Assembly (NCBI RefSeq): GCF_000321225.1
Contig: NW_004451013.1
Span: 15,444 to 79,443 of the forward strand
DNA: 64,000 bases
Reading direction: 5' to 3'
Source of the DNA: Odobenus rosmarus divergens
Lineage: Eukaryota > Chordata > Mammalia > Carnivora > Odobenidae
Part shown: piece after piece, positions 46,136 to 58,730 of the stretch
Numbering within the stretch: position 1 is the first letter of the stretch
How the letters are laid out: the number at the start of each line of letters is the position of its first letter
Translations under genes and position numbers: made by a program
The notes under the pieces: model-generated
Database searches by the model: none
What the model was told of the DNA's origin: nothing
Seen by the model: the letters and a program-made list of their open reading frames with translations, nothing else

Positions 46136-47013
46136 ATGCAGTAAGTTTTAGCTATTGTGATAATTATTATATTAGTCAAACTGAAATGCTATTATTTTGT
46201 CATCTTTATTTTCTAAACTATAACATAAATATTTTATCTGTAAGTATTCTTAGGCAACGTCATTTTAATGACTGCAAGCTATTCCATTGTGTAGGTATAC
46301 TATAACCAATTTTGTTAGGGGTTGATTCTATTTTCCTACTTTATAAACAGCACTGAGTTGAGCATCTTGTCGATTTTTGCACACTATTTCTATTTACTTG
46401 ATGAGAATAGATTCATAGACATAGAATTGTTATTTTCAAGGGGAACTACCTGATGAAGACTTGTGATATATTTTACCACATTGCCCTGCAAAAAGATTGA
46501 ACTCCCTCCCAGAAGTTTCACTTACTTTTTAAATTATGCAATAATGTTAGAGGGTGAGTCTTAGGGGTAAGTCCCTTAGAGCAGTGGAAGGAGGAGAAAT
46601 AGTTCAATTCGAAGCTCATGGGGAAGTGGTTGTGATTAGAAGTCTGATTTGGAGTACAGGTTTTGGGGGAAAGGAGAATGTGAAAGACAAGTATGTGTAC
46701 CTTTGGACTAACAAGGAAATAGGTATACCAGAAGTTGGAACTCTATATAGCATTCAGATGTGACATAAAGTTCAATTTAGAAAACTTTTGATTATTAATA
46801 TTGCAACAGAATTTTACTTCAGTTAATTTTTTTGTGTCAGTGGTACAATATTTTAAATTAGCTTACACAATAAGTAGACTCTACATTGTTACGGTGAGCT
46901 ATATTCTGTGAGCTCTAAATGGTAACTTATAAATGAGTGATATTTCAAAAGTTTATGAATTGGGGACTGTCTGCATGTCATTGTTTAAAAAAGAGATCCA
47001 GAGGGTTTTCATT
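46136..47013. other. Intron 2, nothing recognised
   Basis: Ordinary AT-rich DNA; nothing identified. Confidence 0.45.
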
Positions 47014-47027
47014 CATTCATTTCATTT

Positions 47028-47210
47028 TTTTAAAAGATTTTATTTTTTTATCTGAGAGAGAGAGAGAGAGATCACGAGCAGGGGGAGAGGTAGATGGAGA
47101 AGCCGACTCCCTGCTGAGCAAGGAGCCTGATGCAGGACTCAATCCCAGGACCCCAGGATCATGACCCGAGTCGAAGGCAGATGCTTAACAACTGAGCCTC
47201 CCATGCGCCC
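47028..47210 (-). mobile_element. Can-SINE
   Basis: Reverse orientation, head slightly decayed (GAGCCTCCCATGCGCCC). Target-site duplication CATTCATTTCATTT at 47014-47027 and 47211-47224. Confidence 0.94.
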
Positions 47211-47224
47211 CATTCATTTCATTT

Positions 47225-47795
47225 ATTTCATTCATGGTAATTCATTAGTTCACATATTGTCCTGGTACACTCCTAACTCTTGGGAACTGTATACCTAGGA
47301 TATCTGAGAGTGGCATGCAATCCAGCAAAAGTATCAGCACCAGATTTCTGAAGAGAAAATCTCAGCAACACTTCTGGCACACAGAGATCTAGTTGTAACT
47401 GACAGCATATAAGCAGTGTATGCGTTGCTTAATGTTGGTGATGCCTTTCTGCTGCTGGTATATAATCTCCTGCTCATTAATAGAGAATGATATAGCTTGA
47501 TGAAGCTAGTAAGAATTTCTCCATCGCTGTACTTGTCCCTTTCAACTCCCACCCCACTCACACCACACTCAGCAACTGCACACACCCAAGACTGGTTGAT
47601 TTAGTTGGTCCCAGAACGTATTGGAGCAGGGTTACTCCACTCTAACAAAATGAAGAAAAGGATAAACGCATACTATCTACAGTAGTATTGGACTTTTATT
47701 AGTTCTTGAAGTGACTCCAGAACCAGGAAATCCTAATAATAACAACTATAGTAATGACAAGTATAATAATTATGGTTTATAAGCAAATACTAGAT
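47225..47795. other. Intron 2, possible unidentified old element
   Basis: A minus-strand frame at 47334-47585 (83 codons) is open, but I recognise no protein. No other feature seen. Confidence 0.35.
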
Positions 47796-47799
47796 ATAA

Positions 47800-48005
47800 T
47801 TTTTTAAGAACTTATTATGTACCTGACACAATACTGAGGGTTTAAATACATGATTTTACTTAATCTTAATCACTTATAAAATTGTTTTAAATTCCCCTTT
47901 TACTGATGAGGAAACTAAGGCACAGAGAGATTAAGGAATTTGCTCAAGGTCACATTGCTAAAAAGTGGTAGAACCATGTTTTAAACCCAGGACTCTGACT
48001 CTAAA
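47800..48005 (-). repeat. MIR fragment
   Basis: A good antisense MIR: TACTGATGAGGAAACTAAGG, GAGAGATTAAGGAATTTGCT, CAAGGTCACATTGCTAAAA, and CCCAGGACTCTGACTCTA. Confidence 0.75.
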
Positions 48006-48024
48006 ATCTATATTTCTTTTAAAA

Positions 48025-48410
48025 AAAGTAAGCTTTAAAAATTTTTTAAAAATAGTTTTAGATGTACTGAAGAGTTTGCAGAATTATTACGGAGAGTTTC
48101 CATATATTAACTTAAGTAAAGACTTTATTTGGATCAACAGCTTTTCTACTTATGTCTTTTTTCTTTTCCAGTGTCCAATTCAAGATCCAACATTATATTG
48201 TCATGACAGCATTCATTGTCATGTTTCCTTGGTCTTTCCTTGTCTGTCACGACCTTGACACTTTTGAAAATTTCTTGTGTTATTTTGTAGGATGCCCCTC
48301 AGTTTGGCTTTGTCTGATAATAAAACTGATATTCTCAACTGCCAGGCCTCTCAACAAAGATTTCTTGTATTTTCTAGATGAATGTATTATTTTTGTATGA
48401 TTAGTTTACA
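48025..48410 (-). mobile_element. Old LINE-1 fragment, antisense
   Basis: AATAGTTTTAGATGTACTGA at the left and TTTTGTAGGATGCCCCTCAG with TTTGGCTTTGTCTGATAATA at the right match the reversed L1M pattern. Diverged. Confidence 0.5.
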
Positions 48411-49455
48411 TTTGTATGTTTTGATGGACTGTACCACTTTGAGTCCCTGGAATCTTGAGAAGCAAAAATTTGTACAAGCAGCAAAATTCCCTCTGCTGTT
48501 CCTTATAGAATTGGAGAGCTTCATGTTTGAAGGACTTCTGCAGCCAGAGTCTCTTACTTGCATTTCCCTTCAGACAGTGCCTTGGTCACTCAAGGGGCTG
48601 GAGGTGTGAGGGGTTGTCCTTGAACGTGCTTACATCTCAGCTGTGGGTGCCTGATTCTCTCTATGTGGTTCAGATTCCTTCATGCCCCTCACTTGAGCCA
48701 GGAATTATAGAACGGAGTTTTCATTGTTCAGACAAGGAATCAATTCTACATTCTTTGTCACAAGACTTCTGTAATAGAGGCTGAAGAATACAAAGTTAGA
48801 GAGGTGTACCTTCTTTACAGCTTTGGAAAAGCCACTGTTGGCACTGAGCCCTATAGAGAGGACAGCAACAAGATAAGCCTTCCTATCGAGAGCTTCAAGC
48901 AAGTTGGCAAAGTCATATCCCATGTATGCAATAAGGAAGTTTGGTTTTCCTTTCGTTGCCTAAAATCTTTTAATGACCTGACATGTTTGAAGAATAAGGG
49001 CCAAATCCCTTAGTTAGGCAGAGAAGTCCCTTCCACAATACTCACAGCTTTCTTTGCAGTGCTCCCTTGTGGTCTTGATTGCAGGACTTACACGGTTGCA
49101 TTTATGTTTTTATGAAGGATGAAGGTCCTCCCATTAGAAAAGAGGGGCCTAGTAATTCATCTTGACATCTCTAAATGCCTAGTACTGATTTATAATAGAT
49201 GCTTTATAAATGCTTCTAGAATGATGAATATCTGCATAGGCTACCCCTTTTGTTATGTTTTGTCAGCAGAAATGTAAAGGAGACATTAAAAGTGCTACTT
49301 TAATGATCAATAGAAGACAAGACATTTGATTATATCCTGCACGCCATTTTTTTCTGCCTCTCTCTGTGGCAAGACAACCTGACTAGAATTTATCTGCCTC
49401 AGTTCCTGAACAGTGTCTTACCACAAAGAGCATGAGAATTACAGTATGATTTTAG
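48411..49455. other. Intron 2, nothing recognised
   Basis: Overlapping short open frames at 48382-48784 show no known family. No repeat named. Confidence 0.4.
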
Positions 49456-49459
49456 ATAT

Positions 49460-49610
49460 TACAGATCTTTTCTTGTCCCAGCCTGGATGTTAAATAGCTA
49501 TTGAGCAAATCACTGATCTCCTTGGCTTTGGTTGTTTTCTTCCCTGTAAAATGAACAAATTAGGCCACATGATTTTTAAGGTCCTTTCCAGTTCCAACCT
49601 TTAATCTCTT
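49460..49610 (+). repeat. MIR fragment
   Basis: GAGCAAATCACTGATCTCC, then CCTGTAAAATGAACAAATTA and AGGTCCTTTCCAGTTCCAA, in sense MIR order. Confidence 0.6.
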
Positions 49611-49799
49611 CTATAATAGAATATTTGTCTTAAATGTCAATCAGAGGGGGACTGTGTTATAAGTCCATTCAAAACTCTGCTCTTTGAACAAAATGCTGAG
49701 AATTTTTTTACTGCTAGTTATACCTAAGATAACCATCACAGCTTAATTGAAAAGTTCATGTATATCCTCCCAACAGCTTCTTAATGGTACGAAAATGGT

Positions 49800-51160
49800 A
49801 TCCAGTCCCAACATGCAAGATCAATATCAGGATACCTAAACTGAAGCAATCCAGGGCTATTGCAATACTTCCAGCCTTACTTGACCTTTGTCACTCTGAC
49901 ATGCTCAAAGTTGTAAGAAGGTACCTGCATTGCAATTCCCATGCTAACTGCCTGGAGTTATTTCAGATTTCACAGATTAGGGGCACTGTCTCCCTCAAGA
50001 CTGCCCTCACTCCAGACACTAGCTGCAAGCCTGAGGATTCCGGGCCCCTTGCTTTTCTTACCAACTGGCTACAAAATCAGGAGTTCCTACTACTTCTTCA
50101 GATTTATTAATTCTCTAGAATGACTCACAGAACTCAGGAAAATACTATACTCATGATTACAGCTTTATTGTAAAAGATACCCATCAGGCTAGCCAGAATA
50201 AGAGACCCATGGGGTGAGATCTGGGAGGATCCCCAACACCAGGCTTCCATGTCTTCAGAATGTTTTCACCTTCCCAGTACATCAGTCTGTAGCAGCAACC
50301 AGGAAAGCTCACCTGAGCTTTGAATGCCCAGAGTTTTTATTGGGTTTCATTACCTACGCAGGATTGACAGAATCATTGACCATGTCAATCTCTAGGAGGT
50401 CAGGCTAACATCTTGTGGCTCAAAGCCCCAACCCATCACAGATTTTTCTCAACTTCATGATGGGATTATGCTCTGATAAACCCATTGTAAGTTGAGAATA
50501 TCGTAAGTCAAAGATGCTTTTTATGCATCTAACTTACTGACCATCATAGCTTGGTCTAACCTGTCTTAAACATGTTCAGAACACTTACATTAGCCTACAG
50601 TTGGGTAGAATCATCTAACACATAGCCTATTTTATAATAAAGTGTTCAATATCTCGTGTAGTTTATTGACTACTGTACTGAAAGTGAAAAGCAGAACAGT
50701 TGTATGGGTAGTTATAAGTGTATCATTTGTTTACCTTGGTGATTGGCTGACTGGGAGCTTTGGCTCGTTGCCACTTGCTGCCCCGCATCACAAGAGAGGA
50801 TCATACTGCATATGGCTGGCCTGGGAAAAGATTAACATTCAAAATTCGAAGTATGGTTTCTGCTGAATGTGTACAGGTTTGTATTATCATAAAGTTGAAA
50901 AAATCCTAAGTTGAACCATTGTAAGTTAGGGACCATCTGTAATTACATGAGTGGTCTTTCCACCATGGCCTGCCCCCATCCTGAAATTATCTAGGGGTTC
51001 ACCAGGAATCACCTCATTGGCACAAACACCCATGAACTCAGGGGCCCACGATGAGTAATAAAGACACACCCATCATTTAGGAAATTCCTATGCTTTAGAC
51101 GCTCCCTCCCAGGAATCAGGGAAAATGGCCAGCCAAATTCTTTATTATACCACAATACTG
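49800..51160. mobile_element. LTR element (family uncertain) split by a DNA transposon
   Basis: The left part (to about 50435) and right part (from about 50942) appear to be one LTR-type repeat: TCTAGAATGACTCACAGAAC, then GCTTTATTGTAAAAGATACC on the left, and CCCATCCTGAAATTATCTAG with TCATTTAGGAAATTCCTATG on the right are in the order I remember for an old mammalian LTR. It is non-coding. Polarity is not assigned. Confidence 0.55.
50437..50940. mobile_element. Tigger/mariner-like non-autonomous DNA transposon
   Basis: The ends are imperfect inverted repeats: ACAGATTTTTCTCAACTTCA at the left and the reverse complement of GTAAGTTAGGGACCATCTGT at the right. Internal segments (GTAAGTTGAGAATATCGTAAG, trimmed here, and AAAGTTGAAAAAATCCTAAG) carry the same motif pair. 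No transposase frame is present. The class is from memory of old mammalian Tigger-related MER elements. Confidence 0.6.
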
Positions 51161-51335
51161 AAAGTCATATAACAATATTTTGTTTGTTGCTTTGAAATCT
51201 TAGAAATTGTTCCGATTCAATAGTTATAAATTGGAAGCAGTCTTCTGGAATTGGTAATATGCTTATATAATAATTTGTCACATAATTATTATACCAAGGA
51301 GAACCGTGGTTGACATTGGTTTGTTACTGAGACTA

Positions 51336-51486
51336 TTATTTTTTTTTTTAAGGATAGAGAGAGAAAGAGGGGTGGGGTGGGTGGCACGGAACCTAATGTG
51401 GGGCTTGATCTCACAACCCTGAGATCATGACCTGAGCTGCAATCAAGAGTACAATGCTTGACCGACTGAGCCACCCAGGTGCCCCC
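51336..51486 (-). mobile_element. Can-SINE (short variant)
   Basis: Reverse orientation with GATCTCACAACCCTGAGATC in the middle. Short target duplication TTACTGAGAC / TTACTAAGAC at 51324-51333 and from 51487. Confidence 0.9.
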
Positions 51487-51499
51487 TTACTAAGACTTG

Positions 51500-53385
51500 T
51501 TTATATCAGATGGACAATACACCTTTAAAAAACAAAAATAAATGAATAAAAAAACCCCACCCAGGTCCTGCTCTGTACTGCAAGAACTAGCAAGAACTAT
51601 ACACAATGTAAGTTATTCATTGGACCTAAAAAATTATTGCTAGACCTTTATTTCAAAGTGATATCTTATTCAGTGACAGAAAATTGAAGACAACCGATAC
51701 TTTTTTCTGAGAGGCTGCTGAAGTATAGGGTTAATGTAGCATCAAATTCAACACCATACTGAGATCCCAGGAGGCAGGAGCATTCCTGAACATCCTCTAT
51801 TGGCATGATTCATTTCTAGAGATGGTCTAACAGGAGATGATTGAAGTCCACTAGGCATGTGCTGGTGCTTTTGCCTTTTGCTTTATTTGGTGTCATTTGT
51901 CAGCAGGAATGATTGACATGTGCCGTGTCAGTTGACAGGTATAACTTATATAGCCCTAACACCCCATTTGCCCCAGATATCCAGGGTTCCAAACAGTTTC
52001 ACCTACAGATCTTCCTGAACATCAAGGTGCAGGACAAAACCACCAGTGATTTTATTGGAATGAAGCCAGGCCACTGGCTTTTTATAATAGAGGTCCTCAA
52101 GATTGGACAAAGGAAAAGAACGGGATGACCACATACTGTTTAGCAAGCTACGAGTGAGGCAGTGAGCAATATCTCAGTCAGTAGCATGACAAGGAAGTAC
52201 TCCTGACCAACATTGTGATCTGTGAGAGCAATGGGAATGAGGTGCCTTCAGTGAAGCAAAAGTATGGGGTCAGTAGTGAATCAGAGGACATTTCATGGGT
52301 GGGTTACAGTAACATTAAAAGGGATGGAATGAACTTGTGTTCATTTTAGAAAATAACCACGATTTATCCATAAAATAGTTGGAGGACTCAGTCTGCTTCA
52401 TAAAAGCCAGATATTGCAGGACTGTGAACCCCTTGTTAGGGATAAATGATACTATGGCTGATATATCCTTTCTAGTAGACCTTTTTGATACATTCTCAAA
52501 AGTTTTCTCATGCTTTACTATAAGCTCTAGACTTCAGCTACAGTGGTAGCAGATACAATTCATATTAGCAACTGTGAATTCTTAGGTAAAAGAAATCTGG
52601 CAATTAGTAATTTTTTTTTCAGAAAGAACATCAGCTCTACCTAATAACTATATATTCTGCATTGTAAAAATTTTCTTTTTGCTTAAAAGTTGGATTTTTG
52701 TGATTTTTTAAAAAAAGCTATGGGAATCTTTACTTAGGAATTTAGATGGCATAAGGTAGCAAGTTTTCATATTTTAGTAAAATTGATTTTTAGACAGTGA
52801 TTGCTGGTCTCAGTCTTAACTGTAACTAACAAAAGAATTTAGTGCAATTTATTATTTTTTAAAAATTATTAGTATGCTGATTACATGATTATTATATTGA
52901 TTACAGCAGTACATGATTAACTTTTTGAAGCCTGAGGGAAGTAACGATTAATGGAATGCAAAAATACCATCATAATTGCATCCCTAAAATCATACCAGAA
53001 AGATACATCGGTGACATGGTTATGCTAAACTTTCAAGGCCCACGTTTACCACTTTAAATAACTTAGTCTCTTAGCAAAAATAAATAAGTAAATAAGTAAA
53101 ATAAAATGAATTAAAAAGATCCCCTCCTTACCCTGCTTAAGATCCCAAAACCCATTAAATCTGTGTTCTATTGGATGTTGAACATAATGGTATCATAAAC
53201 TTGATGTAAACTATTCATTTATGATGGCCATGTGGCCCTTGAAGTAAATTGGGATAGTTTTGTGCATTATGGAGAAGGTTTTATGCCAATTAATAGTTAG
53301 GCACCAACTATTAGCCCAGCACAGTATAAAACAATAGTCATGGTTTGTGGCCTCCATGGACCCTAAACTTTCTTCTTATTCATTT
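51500..53385. other. Intron 2, includes an unassigned coding-like stretch at 51913-52330
   Basis: The + strand frame 51913-52128 (71 codons, with GMKPGHWLFIIEVLKIGQ) and following sequence in another frame near 52200-52300 have a codon-like texture and could be a decayed retrocopy, but I do not recognise a parent gene. No poly(A) tail or target duplications were seen. The rest is AT-rich with nothing named. Confidence 0.3.
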
Positions 53386-53387
53386 AT

Positions 53388-53530
53388 TTCTTCAGTTGGT
53401 ATTTATCGAGTACCTGTTATATACCAAGTATGGAGTGTGGCACTGAGGATAAAGGAGTCCACAAGACAGACAAAGTCTTTTTCTTGATGGGGTTGATGGA
53501 GCTGTGGAAACTGCTGCTAAGACAGTTGAA
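53388..53530 (-). repeat. LINE-2 3' end fragment
   Basis: GTTGGTATTTATCGAGTACC, then CACTGAGGATAAAGGAGTCC and ACAAGACAGACAAAGTC, in reversed L2 order. Confidence 0.55.
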
Positions 53531-54690
53531 GAATAGATCATGGTTATCTTTTTATTTTTAAAGGGACACTCATTTCATTAAGAATTCTCATTAGCTAATG
53601 AATTATTGTCCTAGAACTTAGAGAATGCTTCAGAAATTCTTTCTGAACTTCTCTAATAATAAAGGAACTTTGCCAGTTGGAAATTTCTCTTTGGAAAAAC
53701 ATAGTATGTTTCAGAGCAGATGTTTACTGAAACACCTTCCTCTACAGTCAGCTTTTGCTGTTGAAACAGTGTTGCCAACAGTCAAAGTAGTCTTTTGTTT
53801 CTGAAACAGGGTCGCTCCCATACTATGACTAATTTCCAACTAGGTCTGTTCTCTCTAACTCAAAGATGAGTTGCTAATAATTACTTTAGATATGACATGT
53901 TAGTTAAAAAGTTCTTGATTAGGATGAAAATGTCTTCTGTGTCTGTCATTGACGATGTTTAAAACATAATCCATGTTTGTTAGCTTAACTATGGGTTTGA
54001 GGTAGATAATTACAGCTAGAAAGAACCAGAGTTTACAGTGCTGTTAAAAGCATAGTTCAAAGTAAAATGCCTCAGACTACTTTTATAACAAGGCAGGACA
54101 TAAAAACAAACACATATATTCTCATACACATGTTATCTTGTAAGATCTAAAAAATTTGCTTATTGATTTTTTATTTTCATCAGTGTCAAAGAACAGAAAT
54201 GATGGAATAAGGATAATAATTACAAGTGTGGATTAAAAAAATAAATAAACGGGATCCAAAAGGACATCTGAAGACCAAAAGTGGGTACTAAAATGAAAAT
54301 TATGCCATTTACCGTGGAGTAGATATGAAGGAAAAAAAAGGATGCTGAGTTTTGTCTTATTGTCTGCATCACTTTATTAGTAAATTAAAAAAATCCTTCC
54401 CTTCCAGGACAGATAGGTATCCTTTGCCCTTGCGTCTTTTTGACAACTATGCTTCTGAAGGACACCTCAGCTGAGGGGTACTGGACCCAAATAACCTACC
54501 TGTCACATCTGTTGTTATGGGCATGAGAGATTTGGAGCAACATATTTAATAGCATACATTCCTGATTTTAACAAAAGATACTAGTGAAAGTGCATTAATA
54601 GAAATACTGGGTGAAAAAGTGCTATAATCAGCTAGAAAGAACACCAGATATGGCAGAAAGAAATAAAAACCTAGTGAGTTAAAAATGAGA
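53531..54690. other. Intron 2, nothing recognised
   Basis: AT-rich, no feature identified. Confidence 0.45.
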
Positions 54691-54734
54691 CCTACTAATG
54701 CCAAGGAGACAAATACATGCATCCTCACTCACCA

Positions 54735-55150
54735 TCTCCAGCTCTTCAAATCCTGACCCCATCACTTTTTAGTTCTATGACCTTGGGCAAATTACTTAAC
54801 TTCTTTCTCCATGCTTCAGCTCCTTCATCTTGACATAGGGATAATACTGCTTTCCTCAAAGAGTTGTTAATAGGATTAAATATGATAATAGTTGTAAAAT
54901 ATTAAAACAGTGTCTGGGGCCACCTGGATGGCTTAGTTGGTTAAGTGTTTGCCTTTGGCTCAGGTCATGATCTCGGGGTCCTGGGATTGAGCCCTGCATG
55001 GGGGGTCCCTGCTCAGCAGGGAACCTGTTTCTCCCTCTCCTTTTCCCCCTGTTTGTGCTCTCTCTGTCTGTCAAATAAATAAATAAAATCTCTAAAAAAT
55101 AAATAAAACAGCGTCTGGAACATAGTAAGTACTCATAAATGTTTGTTATT
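54735..55150 (+). repeat. MIR split by a Can-SINE
   Basis: TTAGTTCTATGACCTTGGGC and CAAATTACTTAACTTC on the left, AGTGTCTGG at the insertion point, and AACATAGTAAGTACTCATAA on the right form one sense MIR interrupted at 54918-55104. Confidence 0.75.
54918..55104 (+). mobile_element. Can-SINE inside a MIR
   Basis: Head GGCCACCTGGATGGCTTAG, tail CAAATAAATAAATAAAATCT. Target-site duplication AAAACAGTGTCTGG at 54904-54917 and AAAACAGCGTCTGG at 55105-55118. Confidence 0.95.
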
Positions 55151-55204
55151 ATTTTTGGTTTATCATCTTGTTCATAAATATACAATTATTGGTCTCATTA
55201 CTGG

Positions 55205-55400
55205 GAATGGTTTAGTAAAAGATCAGAAGCTCTGAAGCCAGGTAGACAGGTTTAAATCCTGCCTCTGCCACTTACCAGCAGTGGGAACTTGGGCAAGTTA
55301 ATGTCTCTGTGATTTTGTTTTCTTATCTGCAGTATCAGAAGAATAGTAACTATCCCTGGGAATTTTGTGAGGATGAAATAGTTAAAGTATATAAATTGCC
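55205..55400 (+). repeat. MIR fragment
   Basis: CTGCCTCTGCCACTTACCAG, ACTTGGGCAAGTTAATGTCT and TTTGTGAGGATGAAATAGTT: a good sense MIR. Confidence 0.75.
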
Positions 55401-57067
55401 AACAGGACTTTTCCCTTCCCTTTCTTTCCTTTCTTGAAGACATGTTAGGGCAAAGGAATTCCATTGTTCCTATGGGGCCTAAGTCACCCTAGTGGACTGG
55501 TCTGGTCTTCCTGACTCTCCCCTGTGGCGAGTCACACACTGACAGGACAGTCAATGGCCAGTTATAGGTAGGCCAGAGCTTTTCTAGAGTTAAATCAAAC
55601 TCACTGACTAATCAGTGTTAGCTGTTGAGTCTAACAACTTATTATGTAGGAGGTGCAGGGATGGCAGAACCCCTTTAGCCCAGATTAGGACCTCTAAGAC
55701 AGAGAAGTCTCTGTTGTAGCATTTTGAATATATCCCCGCGCCCCCTGCCCTTTCTAGGTCCTCAAAACCCTTTTGGGATCTGGCCAGGTAGGAATCTCTG
55801 CATCTGTGCTTCTGCCCTTTACCCTCCACAATGATTCTCAAGTTTGACCAGAGATTAGGGACCCTTCCCTAAACAGTAAAATAAATGTTTGATTTATCAC
55901 CTTAAGAAAATTAAAAATTTTAAACTAACTTTAATTGTAGCAGATTCCTTTAATCTTAAGTACGTAGGCACTCGGACAGGCTAGAGATGAATGGTCTCAG
56001 AGTCGGAGGCAGTCTTTGAAACACACGTCCACATAAGCTTTCATTTACTTCTCTTGTTTTTCACCGTAAATCCTTGACTTCTTGAATCCGGGGCTGCGTA
56101 GCCTGCTTTCTGCTTAACTCTCCAAAATTCTGCACTTGAAACTACCTGTTTCTTCTTGTCTTTCTCATCTCAACCGTGGGAGTCTTTTCCCAATTATCCT
56201 GTCAAAAGTAGAGGAGAAAGATTTGAAGAAGTTAAAGACAGAAGGCACATACAATATAATCGAAGGACTATTATGTGGACATTTTCTCATTATAATATAT
56301 TTTACACATGGTACTGATCTGGTGTCTATCAGTGCCAGTAGAATGGTGGCAAATGTGAGGGGAGTGTAGAATGAGAGTTTATGAGATATAGAGAGATTAG
56401 GGAAGGCTTCTTGGAGAAGATGGGATTGGGAAGGGTGGAGGATTTAGACAGGTCCTTCCTGGTGAGGGAAAGGACAGGGAAAATGGTGTGTTGTGGCATT
56501 TATGAAATATTTGACAAATACAGTGAACAAATTGAAATAAGATAAGTGAATAAGTAAATTGTGTCTGGAGGACCAGTTAGGAGCCCATAATAGAATGGTC
56601 TGGTTTTTAAGTGATAAGACAGCAAACTTGAGAGGGTTTGAGTGACATCATGTGAGTGGATCAAAGAGCATGTACAGGGCTCCTGCCCCGGGTTTGATAT
56701 CTGAGGCTCCAGAATTCGATATATATACCACAAAGTTAATCCATTAAGACAGAGTCACAGATATGGGACTGTGTGCATATTTATGTTTAAATATTTATAC
56801 ATCCATACATATAAGTCTGAATAATTTGGAAATAAGCAGGGAAATGTGACGGTTGTCTTGTTCCACATATTCCCTAGGAGTACATCTAATAAGTAAGAAG
56901 CTTATTTCCTGTAATGCAGTGGGAGCTAGGACCTATTCAAAGGAGAAACTAGCTGAGATAATCCTGGAGGCACAGATAGGAGTCGTTTGTCTGGATTTTA
57001 AGCAGTGATTGTTTCACTGCGCTCTGTCCGTGTTTAACTATATAGAGAGTGTAAATTTTATTTCTGA
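55401..57067. other. Intron 2, nothing recognised
   Basis: No supported gene. Contains scattered short frames only. Confidence 0.45.
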
Positions 57068-57078
57068 CCAGTGCATTT

Positions 57079-57282
57079 ATTTATTTATTTATTTATTTAT
57101 TTATTAAAAATATTTTATTTATTTATTTATTTAGCAAGAGAGGGAACACAAGCAGGCGGAGTGGGAGAGGGAGAAGCAGGCTTCCGGCTGAGCAGGGAGC
57201 CCGATGCGGGGCTCGATCCCAGGACCCTGGGATCATGACCTGAGCCGAAGGCAGACGCTTAACGACTGAACCACCTAGGTGC
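57079..57282 (-). mobile_element. Can-SINE with long TTTA tail
   Basis: Reverse orientation, tail expanded to two TTTA arrays. Target-site duplication CCAGTGCATTT at 57068-57078 and 57283-57293. Confidence 0.95.
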
Positions 57283-57529
57283 CCAGTGCATTTTTTTTTT
57301 AAAAGTAAGATCAAGAAACTAGTGTATAAGAGGGGGACAGCCAGGCATTTGCAAGCCATGTTGTATGAGGAGAGGTAGAAGAAATGGAGAAATAGATAGA
57401 AGTTAATGTTATTTTTTAACGTATGTGAAAAAGTGATAGCACTTATTCCATGATGCTCTGGACACAAAAACTAGAATATGTAAATTTCAACTCATGATGA
57501 TAGAGAATGTTCTACAACTCACAGTTTAT

Positions 57530-57734
57530 TTTTTTAAATTATTTTTAGAGAGAGCGTGCACAAGCGTGGAGGTAAGGGCAGAGGAGAGGGGGAGAATCTT
57601 AAGCAGGCTCCATGCTCAGCACGGAGTCTGACTCGGGGCTCGATCTCATGACCCTGAGATCATGACCCTGAGATCGTGACTGGAGCCGAAATCAAGAGTT
57701 GGGTGCTTAACTGATGGGGCCATCCCGGTGCCCC
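57530..57734 (-). mobile_element. Can-SINE with internal duplication
   Basis: Reverse-orientation older SINE. Near 57647-57675 the unit ATGACCCTGAGATC occurs twice in tandem, then a third time in diverged form. Flanks show CAACTCACAGTTTA on the left and CAACCCACACAGTTTA on the right. Confidence 0.85.
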
Positions 57735-58525
57735 AACAACCCACACAGTTTAAATGGAAGGGATTCTCCTATGAGTCGTGCTGAGTCTTTTCCACCAGAT
57801 ACTTAAAGACACCTGCAAGGAATTTCTGCTCTATAAAGAGGATGGGACTGGATGAAGGAAACTTTCCTGCTTTCTCAAAGATTTTGTGATTCTGTCTTCT
57901 CATGTGAGGCGATATAGAGTTCTGTGTGTTTATAAGTGAAGCATATTCTGTCTCCCTTTGTTCTTAGAATCTGTTCAGTTACATTCCTGCTTTACTTTCT
58001 GAAGTATGAACTTGTACCTTGGTGGTAGTGATCACATGAACACGTAATTTTTTACTCTATATCATCTCTAGCTTTGCACTAAGAAATTTGAACAGAATTC
58101 CCTGGATCCCTCTGACTAGGAGATATCAATCCTAAATCTTGTTTAGTTGCCCCTGTCTTGTCATCCTTGGCCTATTTTAGGGGCAAGGTGTATCTGTGTT
58201 AATCTGAAGGGAGAAAGAGGAAGGCTTCTTCAGGCATTTTTATGATGGGAACAGGGCCTCAATTCTGCACTGTTTTCTCCTTCCATCCCAACACAGCCTC
58301 AGGGTGGGTGGGGATGTTAGCAGGAGAACTGGCAGGAACAGGGCCAGGAAATGCCCTTTTCTTGATGCTGAAACAGATTCTAACGGTGTCCTTCCCTAGG
58401 TGTGGTTGCTGTGAGGTCTCTGTTCCTTCAGGCAAGTGCTTCCCATAGTGTCTCCCACTCCTCAGAAGGCTTTCTCTACTCTCTCTCTGGGTGACGTTTG
58501 GTAAGAAAATTGAGCAAGTACACTG
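57735..58525. other. Intron 2, nothing recognised
   Basis: No feature identified. Confidence 0.45.
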
Positions 58526-58529
58526 GGGG

Positions 58530-58730
58530 CTGTAGGCAGTCTAGTGGAGTCATTAGAAGGACAGGCCCTGGACAGGCTCTGATGCTTCCCATGGACTGGT
58601 CCCTTATCTTGCTGAACCATACTTTCCTTATCTGTAAGATGCAGATAATGCAAATGTCACAGTGTTGTTAGGAAGATTATTTGACCTATATATAAAAAAG
58701 AGGCTTCCTAGCACAGGGAAATACTCAGCT
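58530..58730 (+). repeat. MIR fragment
   Basis: CTTTCCTTATCTGTAAGATG and CAGTGTTGTTAGGAAGATTA, in sense MIR order; diverged. Confidence 0.6.

Noticed and set aside
47334..47585. 83-codon minus-strand frame
   Set aside because: Not recognised as any protein. A retrocopy was considered, but no parent gene, poly(A) tail or target duplication was seen.
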